Source: Mycobacterium sp. E2733 (GTDB lineage Bacteria; Actinomycetota; Actinomycetes; Mycobacteriales; Mycobacteriaceae). Taken from it: a DNA stretch of 64,000 bases. The position numbers and the translations under genes were made by a program. The notes below the pieces were generated by a model that was not told the origin of the DNA, did not search any database, and worked only from the letters and a program-made list of their open reading frames with translations. Shown here piece by piece: positions 8,325 through 15,916 of this stretch (positions within the stretch are counted from its first letter, which is position 1; every line of letters begins with the position of its first letter). The stretch is from assembly GCF_001667585.1 (NCBI RefSeq), contig NZ_LZJZ01000061.1:1-64000 (forward strand). Reading direction: 5' to 3'.

Positions 8325-10118
8325 TCATCCCTTCTTGTGCGGCATGAACTCCTGCGCCTTGGTTTTCAGGCCGACCTTGACGAAGCCGACGCGGTCCTCG
8401 TCGCCGGATAGCACCGCGGTGGTGGCCGACTTGAACTGGTCCCAGGTGGCGTGCGGCGGGATGGGCGGCATGTCGGCGTCGGTGAAGACGTCCATCACGG
8501 TGGGACGGTCGGCCGACAACGCATTGCTCCAAGCGCCTTCGAGTTGGTCAGGGTCCTTGATCGTCATCGCGTTCAGCCCCAGGCTGGCCGCGAACGCGGC
8601 GAAGTCGACGTCCGGAAGTGCCTGGGATTCATGGAATTTCGGTGACCCCGCCATGGCCCGCATCTCCCAGGTGACCTGGTTGAGGTCGTTGTTGTGCAGG
8701 ATCGCGATGATTAGCCGGGGGTCCGCCCACTCCTGCCAGTACCGCTTGATCGTGATCAACTCGGCCATGCCGTTCATCTGCATGGCGCCGTCGCCGACGA
8801 ACGCGATGACGGGCCTGCGCGGATGGCCGAATTTCGCGCCGATCGCGTACGGCACACCGGGTCCCATGGTGGCTAGGGTGCCGGACAGCGAGCCCCGCAT
8901 GTTGCCGCGGAAGCGCAGGTTGCGGGCGTACCAGTTGGCCGCCGACCCGGAGTCGGCCGTGACGATCGCGTCGTCCGGCAGCTTCGGGGAGAGCTCGGAG
9001 TACAGGCGCATCGGATTGATGGGGTCCGCGCTGACGTGCGCTTCCTTGTCCATCGTCTCCCACCAGCGCGTCACATTCTTCTCGATCTCTTCGCGCCACG
9101 ACCGGTCCTCTTTGCGGCGCAGGTGCGGAATCAGGGCCTTCAGCGCGGTCTTTGCGTCGGCGACGAGGTTGACCTCGTACGGGTAGCGCATGCCGATGAG
9201 CCGGCCGTCGACGTCGATCTGCACGGCCCGGGCCTGCCCGAATTCGGGCAGGAACTGCGTGTACGGGAAGCTGGACCCCACGGTGAGCAGCGTGTCGCAG
9301 TCCCGCATCAGCTCGTAGCTCGGCCGCGTTCCCAGCAGGCCGATAGAGCCGGTGACCCAAGGCAATTCGTCCGACAGCACGTCCTTGCCCAGCAGGGCCT
9401 TTGCCGCTCCGGCCCCGAGGAGGTCGGCGACCTGCGCCAACTCCTCGTGCGCCCCGCGCGCGCCGGTGCCCACCAGCATGGCCACCTTCTTGCCCGCGTT
9501 GAGGACCTCGGCCGCCCGCGCGATGGCCCCGTCGTGGGGGGCGATCTCGGGGTACTCGATGCCCAGGCTGGAGGGCACCATCTTGAACGCGTGCTCAGGG
9601 GGCGAGTACGGCAGCTCCTGCACGTCGCTGGGGATGATCAACGCCGTGGGCGCGCGTTGGGTCATCGCGATGCGGATCGCGCGGTCCAGCACGTTGGGCA
9701 ATTGCTCTGGGACGGTGACCATTTGGACGTAGTCGCTGGCGACGTCCTTGAACAGGCTCAGCAGGTCGATCTCCTGCTGGTAGTTGCCGCCCATCGCGGT
9801 GCGGTTGGTCTGCCCGACGATGGCCACCACCGGAACGTGGTCGAGTTTGGCGTCGTAGAGGCCGTTGAGGAGATGGACCGCCCCGGGCCCAGACGTGGCC
9901 GCGCAGACCCCGACCCGGCCGGTGAATTTCGCGTAGCCGACCGCCTCGAAGGCGCTCATCTCCTCGTGGCGCGACTGGATGAATTTCGGCTTGTTGTCGG
10001 CGCGGGCCCACGCGGCGAGCAGGCCGTTGATGCCGTCGCCGGGGTAGGCGAACACATGCTCGATGCCCCACGTCCGCAGTCGCTCGAGTAGATAGTCCGA
10101 GACCTCTTGCTTAGCCAT
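8325..10118 (-). CDS. Thiamine pyrophosphate-requiring enzyme (pyruvate oxidase/acetolactate synthase superfamily)
   Basis: A 597-residue ThDP enzyme, likely decarboxylating a 2-oxo acid such as pyruvate. The N-terminal PYR domain holds the catalytic glutamate in SRHEEMSAFEAVGYAKF. A central Rossmann-like domain follows (~190-340), then the C-terminal PP domain with the GDG...NN ThDP/Mg motif in VGDGAMQMNG and LHNNDLN. Sequence flavour is closer to PoxB-like oxidases than to IlvB; the quinone-binding C-terminal peptide of PoxB is not clear, so the electron acceptor is unknown. The start at 10118 is chosen because GGGAGGA sits just upstream; the frame stays open to 10244 but that part has no family resemblance. 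Confidence 0.87.
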   Translation of the reverse strand: MAKQEVSDYLLERLRTWGIEHVFAYPGDGINGLLAAWARADNKPKFIQSRHEEMSAFEAVGYAKFTGRVGVCAATSGPGAVHLLNGLYDAKLDHVPVVAIVGQTNRTAMGGNYQQEIDLLSLFKDVASDYVQMVTVPEQLPNVLDRAIRIAMTQRAPTALIIPSDVQELPYSPPEHAFKMVPSSLGIEYPEIAPHDGAIARAAEVLNAGKKVAMLVGTGARGAHEELAQVADLLGAGAAKALLGKDVLSDELPWVTGSIGLLGTRPSYELMRDCDTLLTVGSSFPYTQFLPEFGQARAVQIDVDGRLIGMRYPYEVNLVADAKTALKALIPHLRRKEDRSWREEIEKNVTRWWETMDKEAHVSADPINPMRLYSELSPKLPDDAIVTADSGSAANWYARNLRFRGNMRGSLSGTLATMGPGVPYAIGAKFGHPRRPVIAFVGDGAMQMNGMAELITIKRYWQEWADPRLIIAILHNNDLNQVTWEMRAMAGSPKFHESQALPDVDFAAFAASLGLNAMTIKDPDQLEGAWSNALSADRPTVMDVFTDADMPPIPPHATWDQFKSATTAVLSGDEDRVGFVKVGLKTKAQEFMPHKKG

Positions 10119-10179
10119 TGATGTCCTCCCAGACAGACGGTTTCGAATGATGTTCGCTAGGTGCGCCGGGCCGCGCAGG

Positions 10180-10199
10180 AGCCACGCTGACGCGTGGCT
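10180..10199 (-). terminator. Hairpin between topoisomerase IB and ThDP-enzyme genes
   Basis: Perfect 8-bp inverted repeat AGCCACGC/GCGTGGCT with a 4-nt loop TGAC. On the minus strand it lies 156 nt after the topoisomerase gene and 62 nt before the ThDP-enzyme start. It could end the upstream transcript or be a 5'-leader structure. The rest of 10119-10354 shows nothing I can assign. Confidence 0.35.
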
Positions 10200-10354
10200 T
10201 GCTGCGATGACCCGCGGCCGTCTGTTTCGACCGCAACCTGGCACGCATGGGCCACCAGGGCAATTCCCACACGTCCGGCATACCCACGATCGCCGCGCTT
10301 AATCGTCGGTTTTGTCTACCCGGCCCGGGCTGCGAGCCACCCGTCCAGCTTGAC

Positions 10355-11413
10355 TCACGCGCTCTTGGGCAGCGCGGACGATCCGGACGCGCTGTGGCCC
10401 TTGGCCACCCGCCGGATCAGCATGCGGGTGGCTTTGTCGAGGATCTCCTGGGCCCCGTCGGGGTTGCGGGCGCGTTCGGCGCGCCGCGTCGCGGCGGCGA
10501 TCGTCAGCCCCTGCTCGTAGCCGGTCACGACGCGTGGGTCGACGTAGGAACCACGGGCCACCGCCGGGGTGTTGCCGAGCTCCTCGGCGACCTCCTTCAT
10601 GACCGCGGATTCCACGCGTTTGGCCACCCGCCGGGAAACGGCCGGATCGGCGTCGGCAAACGCGGTGGCGGCCAACACCGTCCCGTGCCAGGTCCGCAGG
10701 TCCTTGACGGTGTATTCGTCGCCGACGAGCTCCTTGAATCGGGCGTTGAGGTCATCGGATCGCACGTCTATCCAGCCGGATGCTGTGCGGCACACCAGCA
10801 GTCGTTCCGTTCGGTTGGGCCGGCGCATCAGCGCACGCACCGCCCCGACCACTTCGGGGTCCTCGATCTCCACGGTGCGCCGCACGCCGCTCTTGGCGGG
10901 AAAGTCGAATTCGACCGCGTCGCGCCGAACCACCACGTGATCGCACAGCAGGGTCGCCAGGCCGTACGACTCGTGCTCCTCGGCATACTGCTCCCCGCCG
11001 GCGCGAAAATACCCGCGATCTAGAAGGCGCAATGCGAGCGCCAGCACCCGTTTGCGGGTCAACCCGCTGCGCTTCAGGTCTTTCGCGATCACGGCGCGCC
11101 ACTGTGGCAACCGGGTGGACAATTCCAGGACGCGGTCGAACTTCTCCTCGGCGCGCTCCTGCTGCCATGCGGTGTGGTAGAGGTACTGGCGGCGGCCGGC
11201 GGCGTCCACGCCGACAGCCTGAATGTGCCCGCTCGGGTGCGGCGAGATCCACACGTTTTTCCAGGCCGGTGGAATGACCAGATCCTTGATCCGCTGCAGG
11301 GTTTGGGGGTCGGATAACGGTTCGCCGTCGGGTCCGTAATACGCGAAGCCCTTGCCCCGACGCTTGCGCGCGATGCCGGGCTTGCTCAGAACGCTGCGAC
11401 GCAGCCGCATCAT
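10355..11413 (-). CDS. DNA topoisomerase IB (poxvirus-like)
   Basis: Type IB topoisomerase of 352 residues that nicks one DNA strand through a 3'-phosphotyrosine and relaxes supercoils without ATP. The N-terminal domain contains GFAYYGPDGEPLSD and IPPAWKNVWISPHPSGHIQAVG, a signature of bacterial TopIB. The catalytic domain has LRTWHGTVLAA and ends with the active-site tyrosine (~291) in ARGSYVDPRVV. Length fits the family. Two ATGs (11413 and 11410) follow GGAGGG; the second has the better spacing. TopIB is accessory, present in some mycobacteria alongside the essential TopA. A weak SigF-like element lies upstream. Confidence 0.92.
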   Translation of the reverse strand: MMRLRRSVLSKPGIARKRRGKGFAYYGPDGEPLSDPQTLQRIKDLVIPPAWKNVWISPHPSGHIQAVGVDAAGRRQYLYHTAWQQERAEEKFDRVLELSTRLPQWRAVIAKDLKRSGLTRKRVLALALRLLDRGYFRAGGEQYAEEHESYGLATLLCDHVVVRRDAVEFDFPAKSGVRRTVEIEDPEVVGAVRALMRRPNRTERLLVCRTASGWIDVRSDDLNARFKELVGDEYTVKDLRTWHGTVLAATAFADADPAVSRRVAKRVESAVMKEVAEELGNTPAVARGSYVDPRVVTGYEQGLTIAAATRRAERARNPDGAQEILDKATRMLIRRVAKGHSASGSSALPKSA

Positions 11414-11444
11414 GTCCCTCCAGTTACGTTCGCTGACCGGACAA

Positions 11445-11470
11445 TTACCCGCAGCGGGAACCGTTCACAC
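11445..11470 (-). promoter_or_regulatory. Weak SigF-like promoter for topoisomerase IB
   Basis: On the minus strand GTGT (11470-11467), a 16-bp spacer, then GGGTAA (11450-11445), 31 nt before the start codon. It matches GTTT-N15-17-GGGTAT at 8 of 10 positions, so it is weaker than the other sites in this region. Confidence 0.35.
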
Positions 11471-11479
11471 GTTGCAGGG

Positions 11480-11513
11480 AAACGACCCGCCACAGCCTCG
11501 TGACGGGTCGTTT
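11480..11513. terminator. Hairpin terminator downstream of the haemophore-like gene
   Basis: Perfect 10-bp inverted repeat AAACGACCCG (11480-11489) and CGGGTCGTTT (11504-11513) with a 14-nt loop. It begins 16 nt after the stop of the minus-strand gene at 11530. The stem ends in T residues on both strands, fitting a bidirectional terminator. Confidence 0.6.
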
Positions 11514-11529
11514 CTTCATCGCAGCGGAA

Positions 11530-11928
11530 TCAGCCGGCCATGAACTCCTGGTAGGCCGACTCCAGGGTCGGCGGCAGCGCCTTGACATTGCACTGCCGTT
11601 CGGTGTCGCCGATCGGTGCCAGGATGCCGCGCAGGTCGTAATACTCCTGCGGATGGGCCGTGAAGTAGCCCCGCAGATTCGACTCGGCCTCCGGACGCGG
11701 CTGGCCGTAGGCGGCGGTGACCACCTGGTTGGCGCCCGGGTGCGCGGCCAGGTATTGCTCGGCCGAGCCCTGCACGGACGAAACCGTGGCGTTGACCCCG
11801 CCGGGGCTGCAGTCGGGCGCTGCGACGGCCGACGGAGCGCCGACGAGACCCATGGTGATGCCCCCGAGCAGGCAGCCTGCACTGATGCCGGCCAGGCGCC
11901 GGCGCGCGACGATACTGCTGATTTTCAT
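11530..11928 (-). CDS. Secreted haemophore-like haem-binding protein
   Basis: A 132-residue exported protein. Residues 1-37 form a Sec signal peptide with an Arg-rich start and a cleavage site after PSAVA. The mature part has two cysteines (CSPGG and RQCNVK) likely to form a disulfide, and the pattern AEQYLAAHPGANQVVTAA...YFTAHPQEYYDLRGI that defines the mycobacterial haemophore (Rv0203-like) family. That family binds haem outside the membrane and passes it to MmpL importers, although many paralogues have no tested activity. No neighbouring mmpL gene or IdeR iron box was seen. The gene is flanked by a strong hairpin downstream and palindromes upstream. Confidence 0.8.
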   Translation of the reverse strand: MKISSIVARRRLAGISAGCLLGGITMGLVGAPSAVAAPDCSPGGVNATVSSVQGSAEQYLAAHPGANQVVTAAYGQPRPEAESNLRGYFTAHPQEYYDLRGILAPIGDTERQCNVKALPPTLESAYQEFMAG

Positions 11929-12074
11929 GATCAGTGTTGTCCTTCAGAATTGCGAATTCACTTCGAACGAGGCTCCCGATCCTCGAAACCCAAAGTAGCG
12001 GAAGTGGAAAGTGGTCGTGTTCGCTCAGGACGAACGGAGGACCTAAGCCCACCGACTTGGCCACGGAACGCGCG

Positions 12075-12091
12075 CGTTCACTAAGTGAACG
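12075..12091. promoter_or_regulatory. Perfect 17-bp palindrome upstream of the haemophore-like gene
   Basis: CGTTCACT-A-AGTGAACG, an uninterrupted 8-bp inverted repeat around one base, typical of a TetR-type dimer site. It lies 147 bp upstream of the minus-strand start at 11928. A second inverted repeat, GTTCG-N7-CGAAC, lies at 12019-12035. The gap 11929-12192 also holds a small hairpin (CGGTT 12137-12141, AACCG 12149-12153) that may end the STAS transcript. No regulator gene is adjacent. Confidence 0.4.
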
Positions 12092-12192
12092 ATCAAATCC
12101 GCTCGCCAACGCTGAGAATTCTTACGGAAAACGTGGCGGTTCTTAAGCAACCGTAATAAAGATCGTGACGGAATCGTGACCGTATACCGCCT

Positions 12193-12600
12193 TCACCCCG
12201 CGCGACTGGCGCCCTGGATCAGCCGGAGAGCTTCGCCGACCGAGTCGACCATGTGCAGGCCGAGGCCGGTGACCAGGCGGGTGAGCCGACGCAGCGCGAC
12301 ACCGCCGACCACGCTGCACTGCAGCCGGGCGAGCTGGCATTCGTCCTGGACGAGCAGCAACGTTCGAAGGCCGGCGCTGCCCAGGTAATCCACGCGGCTG
12401 AGGTCGAGGATCAGCGGGGCCCGCAGCCGCACGAAGCGGCGGATCGCCTGGGCGAGGAGGTCCGAGTTGGACGCGTCGATTTCCCCCCGGACGCGCAGGA
12501 CCGTGGCCAGACCGTGCGCCTGCACGTCCAGTTGCGCTCCGGCGCAATCGATTTCATAGCAGTGGAGTCGTTCTTCGACTCGGTAGGGTTGAGTGTTCAT
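12193..12600 (-). CDS. STAS domain protein (anti-sigma factor antagonist-like)
   Basis: A 135-residue single-domain STAS protein, the fold of anti-anti-sigma factors that bind an anti-sigma kinase. Core strands read LATVLRVRGEIDASN and RAPLILDLSRVDYLGSAGL. In SpoIIAA the phosphorylated serine directly precedes the Gly-Leu of DSSGL; here the loop reads GSAGL, so that position is alanine although a serine sits one residue before. It may therefore be constitutively active or use another partner. The ATG at 12600 follows GGGGCGA; the frame is open to 12720 without support. It is roughly half identical to the STAS protein at 25465-25980. Partner proteins are not known. Confidence 0.82.
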   Translation of the reverse strand: MNTQPYRVEERLHCYEIDCAGAQLDVQAHGLATVLRVRGEIDASNSDLLAQAIRRFVRLRAPLILDLSRVDYLGSAGLRTLLLVQDECQLARLQCSVVGGVALRRLTRLVTGLGLHMVDSVGEALRLIQGASRAG

Positions 12601-12770
12601 ATCGTCGCCCCGCCAATTGTCGTGGTGAGTGGTGAGCGACCAGTGCCCAGGCCGCTCGCAAGAGGGCGGCTGTGGATTCAACCTGAGGCGACCATAACGC
12701 CAATACCGTCGCCGGCGCACCGGAATGCGGAAGGCCGGCGAGAACTCTTCGTTTCCTGGATTCGCGACGT

Positions 12771-13610
12771 TCAGACCCGGGAGAAATCCGGCCTGTGCAC
12801 CGATGCGTGCGCGCTCTCGTCGCCGTCCTTCGCGTGGCCGTCGGTGCTCGCCGGCGGCAGCGAGCTCAGCCAGGACTCGACGCCGGGGCCGACTACCACC
12901 GCACGCTCGCAGGCCAGCAGCGCGCCCGTGGCGAGCGCGGGAACGCGAGGCTGCACCGCGCGCACGGTACGGTTGTCTCCTTGCCGGGCAAGCACTTTCG
13001 AAGTCAGTTCCGGCAGCCGGATGGTGTCCGGACCGGTAATGGTGCGCGGCGTATGCGTCTGTGCCAGGGCGGCCTCGACGAGTACGTCGGCGACGGTGTC
13101 GGCGGCGATGGGCTGAATCAACCAGTCCTCGACGATCACCTCGTCCCCGTCAGAATCCACGGGCCCCGCGGGGCCGGTGGCGGATTCGTACCAGGGGGTG
13201 GACTTCACGACCGTGGTCGGGACCGGGCCGTCGAGCAGAATCTCTTTCGCCGCCCGTTTGGCCTCGAAGTATTCGAGCCCGTCTAACACCGGATCGTCGA
13301 TGCCGGCCATCGTCGAGACCACCAGACGCTGAACCCCCCGGGCGGCGCACACGCCCATGACGTTGCGGGAGGCGGTGGCCAGCGTCCGGGTGAAGTTGGG
13401 CTGCCCGTCGTCCGCCGCGGGGTTGGATACGTCGATTGCGACGTCGACTCCGTCGAGCGCCCGATACAGGCTCTCCCCGTCGAGCAGGTCGACGCCGTGT
13501 GCGCGCGAAACCTCGATGATCGCGACGTCGCGGGCCTTGAGCCTGGCGACGACACGCGACCCGGCTGTGCCGGTCGCTCCAATCACGGCGATGGTGGTCA
13601 GAAGCCTCAC
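12771..13610 (-). CDS. NAD(P)-binding atypical SDR (NmrA-like)
   Basis: A 279-residue protein with an N-terminal Rossmann motif GATGTAG (residues ~11-17) in IAVIGATGTAG. It resembles atypical SDR/NmrA-like proteins that bind NADP and often lack the catalytic Tyr-Lys pair; none is evident here, though a Tyr-x3-Lys-like YFEAKRAAKEIL occurs near residue 115. Other features are DVAIDVSNPAADDG and TTVVKSTPWYES. It could be a redox sensor or a reductase of unknown substrate. The GTG at 13610 lies only ~16 nt after the expected start of transcription from a SigF-like promoter. It is divergent from the CsbD gene, another stress gene. Confidence 0.78.
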   Translation of the reverse strand: MRLLTTIAVIGATGTAGSRVVARLKARDVAIIEVSRAHGVDLLDGESLYRALDGVDVAIDVSNPAADDGQPNFTRTLATASRNVMGVCAARGVQRLVVSTMAGIDDPVLDGLEYFEAKRAAKEILLDGPVPTTVVKSTPWYESATGPAGPVDSDGDEVIVEDWLIQPIAADTVADVLVEAALAQTHTPRTITGPDTIRLPELTSKVLARQGDNRTVRAVQPRVPALATGALLACERAVVVGPGVESWLSSLPPASTDGHAKDGDESAHASVHRPDFSRV

Positions 13611-13632
13611 CTCTTTTCTTCGGTCGCATTAC

Positions 13633-13656
13633 TACCCGGCCAATCGGGTTTGAAAC
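13633..13656 (-). promoter_or_regulatory. SigF-type promoter for the atypical SDR gene
   Basis: On the minus strand GTTT (13656-13653), a 15-bp spacer and GGGTA (13637-13633), followed 23 nt later by the GTG start. It matches the mycobacterial SigF consensus in core bases and spacing. Confidence 0.6.
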
Positions 13657-13703
13657 GGTCCGATTCGGCGGTAATCGGTGATCCCGCGCACACGGGCGGG
13701 GGC

Positions 13704-13728
13704 GTTTGACGGGCCGGCCGGCGGGAAC
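13704..13728 (+). promoter_or_regulatory. Possible SigF-like promoter for the CsbD gene
   Basis: GTTT at 13704-13707, a 15-bp spacer, then GGGAAC at 13723-13728, 43 bp before the ATG. The -10 matches GGGTAT at four of six positions. A second candidate in the same gap is GTTT 13649-13652 with CGGTAA 17 bp later. Either is tentative. Confidence 0.35.
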
Positions 13729-13771
13729 GCGGTAGGGGCGAGTTGCACAGTAACCAGAGGAAGGTCGACCC

Positions 13772-14008
13772 ATGGGCGATGACAAGAGCGGACCGCAGGA
13801 AGCCGTCACCGGCGCCGTCGAGGGCGTGAAGGGCAAGGTCAAGGAGGTCGGCGGGGCCGTACTCGGCCGCGACGACGTGGTCAAGGAGGGCCAGGCCCAG
13901 CAGGACAAGGCCGACGCTCAGCGCGACGCGGGCAAGAAGGAGGCCGAAGCCGAGTCCGCCCGGGCCGGCGCGGAGGCCGCCGAACAGCGCCAGAAGGAAA
14001 ACCAGTAA
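13772..14008 (+). CDS. CsbD family stress protein
   Basis: A small, highly charged protein of 78 residues. The first ~45 residues match CsbD: AVTGAVEGVKGKVKEVGGAVLGRDDVVKEGQAQQDKA, with the Gly/Lys-rich repeat and predicted helices. The rest is a Lys/Glu/Ala-rich tail likely to be helical or disordered. CsbD proteins are abundant general-stress proteins (sigma-B dependent in Bacillus); the molecular role is unknown. A good ribosome site (AGAGGAAGG) precedes the ATG, and an intrinsic terminator starts 12 nt after the stop codon, so it is a single-gene transcript. Confidence 0.88.
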   Translation: MGDDKSGPQEAVTGAVEGVKGKVKEVGGAVLGRDDVVKEGQAQQDKADAQRDAGKKEAEAESARAGAEAAEQRQKENQ

Positions 14009-14013
14009 GTCGT

Positions 14014-14331
14014 TTGGCGAAGGGGTCCGGTCCCAGTTGGGGGCCGGGCCCCTTTTCTGCGCCCCCATGCGGACGCGTTTCAAACCACCTCGCCCGTGCG
14101 CCCGCGCTCGGCTACGCGCCGCTGCTGGCGCTGCTGCCGCGACGGGTGTCCGACGACGAGGTCACGGCCATCGCGAAGAAGCTGCTCGGCCCCGAGCGTC
14201 GTTCGATCACCAACCTTGATGTCGGGGTGGCGATCACCAGGGTCACCGACGAGCTGCCCTCGATAACCGAGATTGAGCGTGTCCGGCGCCGGCTCACGTC
14301 GCCGGGCCGGGCCGGCCACCATCCCGCCTGA
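14014..14331 (+). CDS. DUF3349 family protein, N-terminus unclear or degraded
   Basis: The C-terminal ~70 residues match the small mycobacterial DUF3349 family: PLLALLPRRVSDDEVTAIAK, then LDVGVAITRVTDELPS and ERVRRRL. The usual N-terminal motif (a helix ending in AGYPEGVP before the PLLALL segment) is missing: the frame reads HLARAPALGYAPLLALL, as if about six residues were lost. The only upstream start in frame is a TTG at 14014 inside the CsbD terminator, while an ATG at 14067 is in another frame. It may be a real gene with an unusual start, or a relic with a deletion or frameshift. The last 38 bp overlap the convergent nuclease gene. Confidence 0.5.
   Translation: MAKGSGPSWGPGPFSAPPCGRVSNHLARAPALGYAPLLALLPRRVSDDEVTAIAKKLLGPERRSITNLDVGVAITRVTDELPSITEIERVRRRLTSPGRAGHHPA
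14020..14055 (+). terminator. Intrinsic terminator after the CsbD gene
   Basis: A GC-rich stem pairs AAGGGGTCCGGTCCC (14020-14034) with GGGCCGGGCCCCTT (to 14055) through two G-T wobbles, and is followed by TTTT. This is one of the few hairpins here with a T-run. Confidence 0.7.
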
Positions 14332-15082
14332 GGTCGACGACCAGCGGCCGATGGTCGGAGATGCCCATCGGCTCGGCCTCGACGGCGCTGCCGCGCAGGC
14401 GGCGATCGTCGGTCAGGATGTGATCCAGTTGGCGGTCGGGGGCGTCCGCGGGGAAAGTCGCGGCTGCGGCCAGCGCGCGCATGCCCGACCAGCGACGCAC
14501 GGTCTTGGGTGTCATGTTGAGGTCACCGGTCAGCAGCCGCGGGCCCGGGAAGCCGCGCAGGTCGTGTACCAGCCGGCGCAGCTGGCGCCGGTTCCAGCCG
14601 GGCACGAAGGACAGGTGGGTGTTGGCCACCGTCAGCCCGCCCATCGGGGTGTGCAGCTGCGCGATGACCGCCGCCCTCGGCTCTTCGTCGACCACCATCA
14701 CCCGGTTGGGTCCTGGCAGGTACATGGGAAATCGCATCGGAATGCGGGGCAGCCGCACCACCTGCCAGCTGGCCACCGGGTATCGCGAGAGCAAGGCGAT
14801 TCCGTAGGCCGCGGTGCCGGGTTGCTCATGACCCGTCGCGGCCATCCACGTCGCCCCGGGGGTACCGGAGATGGCGGCCACGAACCGGTGTTCGACGGCG
14901 CCCATGGCCTCGGCCGCCACCGCCGTCAGATCGGCGCGATCGGACCGCGGTTGATCGCAGTCGACCTCTTGCAGGCTCAGCACGTCTGGATCGAGGCGCC
15001 GCACGCAGTCACGCAGCCGCTGGACTTCCACCCCGTCACCGACGGTGCGGCCGTGCAGGATGTTGAAGGTCGCCACACGCAT
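14294..15082 (-). CDS. Endonuclease/exonuclease/phosphatase family protein
   Basis: Metal-dependent phosphodiesterase of the EEP fold, 262 residues. All main motifs are visible in order: FNILHGR, LQEVD (metal-binding Glu ~42), NTHLSFVPG, TGDLNMTP (catalytic Asp/Asn), DHILTDD and the C-terminal SDHRPLVVDL. No signal peptide, so probably cytosolic. The family ranges from DNA repair nucleases to sphingomyelinases and inositol phosphatases; nothing here narrows the substrate. The ATG at 15082 follows AGGAG. Its 3' end overlaps the DUF3349 frame on the opposite strand by 38 bp. Confidence 0.88.
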   Translation of the reverse strand: MRVATFNILHGRTVGDGVEVQRLRDCVRRLDPDVLSLQEVDCDQPRSDRADLTAVAAEAMGAVEHRFVAAISGTPGATWMAATGHEQPGTAAYGIALLSRYPVASWQVVRLPRIPMRFPMYLPGPNRVMVVDEEPRAAVIAQLHTPMGGLTVANTHLSFVPGWNRRQLRRLVHDLRGFPGPRLLTGDLNMTPKTVRRWSGMRALAAAATFPADAPDRQLDHILTDDRRLRGSAVEAEPMGISDHRPLVVDLRRDGGRPGPAT

Positions 15083-15135
15083 AGGGTGCTCCTACCCACT
15101 TTCCCGCCCGTGCAGTCACGTGCCGGCAAACTCGG

Positions 15136-15909
15136 TCAGCGGAAGACGACTTCTCCGACGGTGAGCAGTCGCTGCAGGACGAACGGCGGCAATACGGGCG
15201 GAGTTTCACCGCGGCCCGGCCGCAGTTGGCTCCGATAGCATTGCGCCGCTTGGCGTTTGCGGCTGACGGCCCAACCGGGGGTCGGGATCGAGCGGGCGCG
15301 GCCCCACGGCACCGCGGGATCGGCCGGGCTGGCCCAGTGCCACATCCAGACCGGGTATTCCAGTAGCGCGACGCCGGTGCGGGCGCATGCCGCCGCGGCG
15401 GCGCGCCCCACGGCTTCATAGTCGGGCTGCCCGTCTCCCCGCCAGGTGGCGGCGCACCAGGCGCCGGAACCGACCGACCGCAAGATGTCCACGAGGGCTC
15501 CGGTGAGCCGATCCTCGTGGTTGGCCAGTTCGCCGTCGGGCAAGCCCAGGCGCACCGGGGGCGGCGCACCCAAAATGGTTGTGGCCCTGCGGAGTTCGTA
15601 TCGGCGCGTCGTCGACAGGCGAATCCGGCCGGACGTTGTCGCACCAGGCTGGGCGGCACCCCCGTCGCTGACCGACACCACCCGGACGTCGACGCCCGAT
15701 GCGATCAGTTGGGCGATCGTCGCGCCCAGGCCGAGGGTCTCGTCGTGCGGGTGGGGCGCCACGACGATCAGGCGCCGGCACTCCGCCAGGTCCAGCGCCG
15801 GCAGGGGTCCGTGCTCCAAAGCGGCCAGCCACAACGGCGTCGGGGTGCCACCATGGGTCAGCGGTTTGGCCACGAACCGGGCGCTGTTGCTGGGGGGCGC
15901 GGCTCTCAC
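15136..15909 (-). CDS. PIG-L family deacetylase with altered active-site motif
   Basis: A LmbE/PIG-L type zinc N-deacetylase of ~257 residues if it starts at the GTG at 15909, 7 nt after the upstream stop; the frame is open to 15969. The zinc motif reads APHPHDETLGLG. Most members have HPDDE, where the first Asp is the general base, so here that base is replaced by His while the zinc-binding His and second Asp remain. The distal part has EYPVWMWHW, characteristic of the group encoded next to acyl-CoA dehydrogenase genes. Substrate is probably an N-acetyl sugar or lipid, but catalysis needs proof. It is in an operon with 15917-16864. Confidence 0.8.
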   Translation of the reverse strand: MRAAPPSNSARFVAKPLTHGGTPTPLWLAALEHGPLPALDLAECRRLIVVAPHPHDETLGLGATIAQLIASGVDVRVVSVSDGGAAQPGATTSGRIRLSTTRRYELRRATTILGAPPPVRLGLPDGELANHEDRLTGALVDILRSVGSGAWCAATWRGDGQPDYEAVGRAAAAACARTGVALLEYPVWMWHWASPADPAVPWGRARSIPTPGWAVSRKRQAAQCYRSQLRPGRGETPPVLPPFVLQRLLTVGEVVFR

Positions 15910-15916
15910 GGCGTCC

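Noticed and set aside
12019..12035. GTTCG-N7-CGAAC considered as a LexA/SOS box
   Set aside because: The half-sites are in the opposite order and spacing to the mycobacterial CGAAC-N4-GTTCG box.
13641..13680. GTTT-N17-CGGTAA before the CsbD gene as main promoter
   Set aside because: It overlaps the better SigF-like site of the opposite strand and is about 100 bp from the start; kept only as an alternative.
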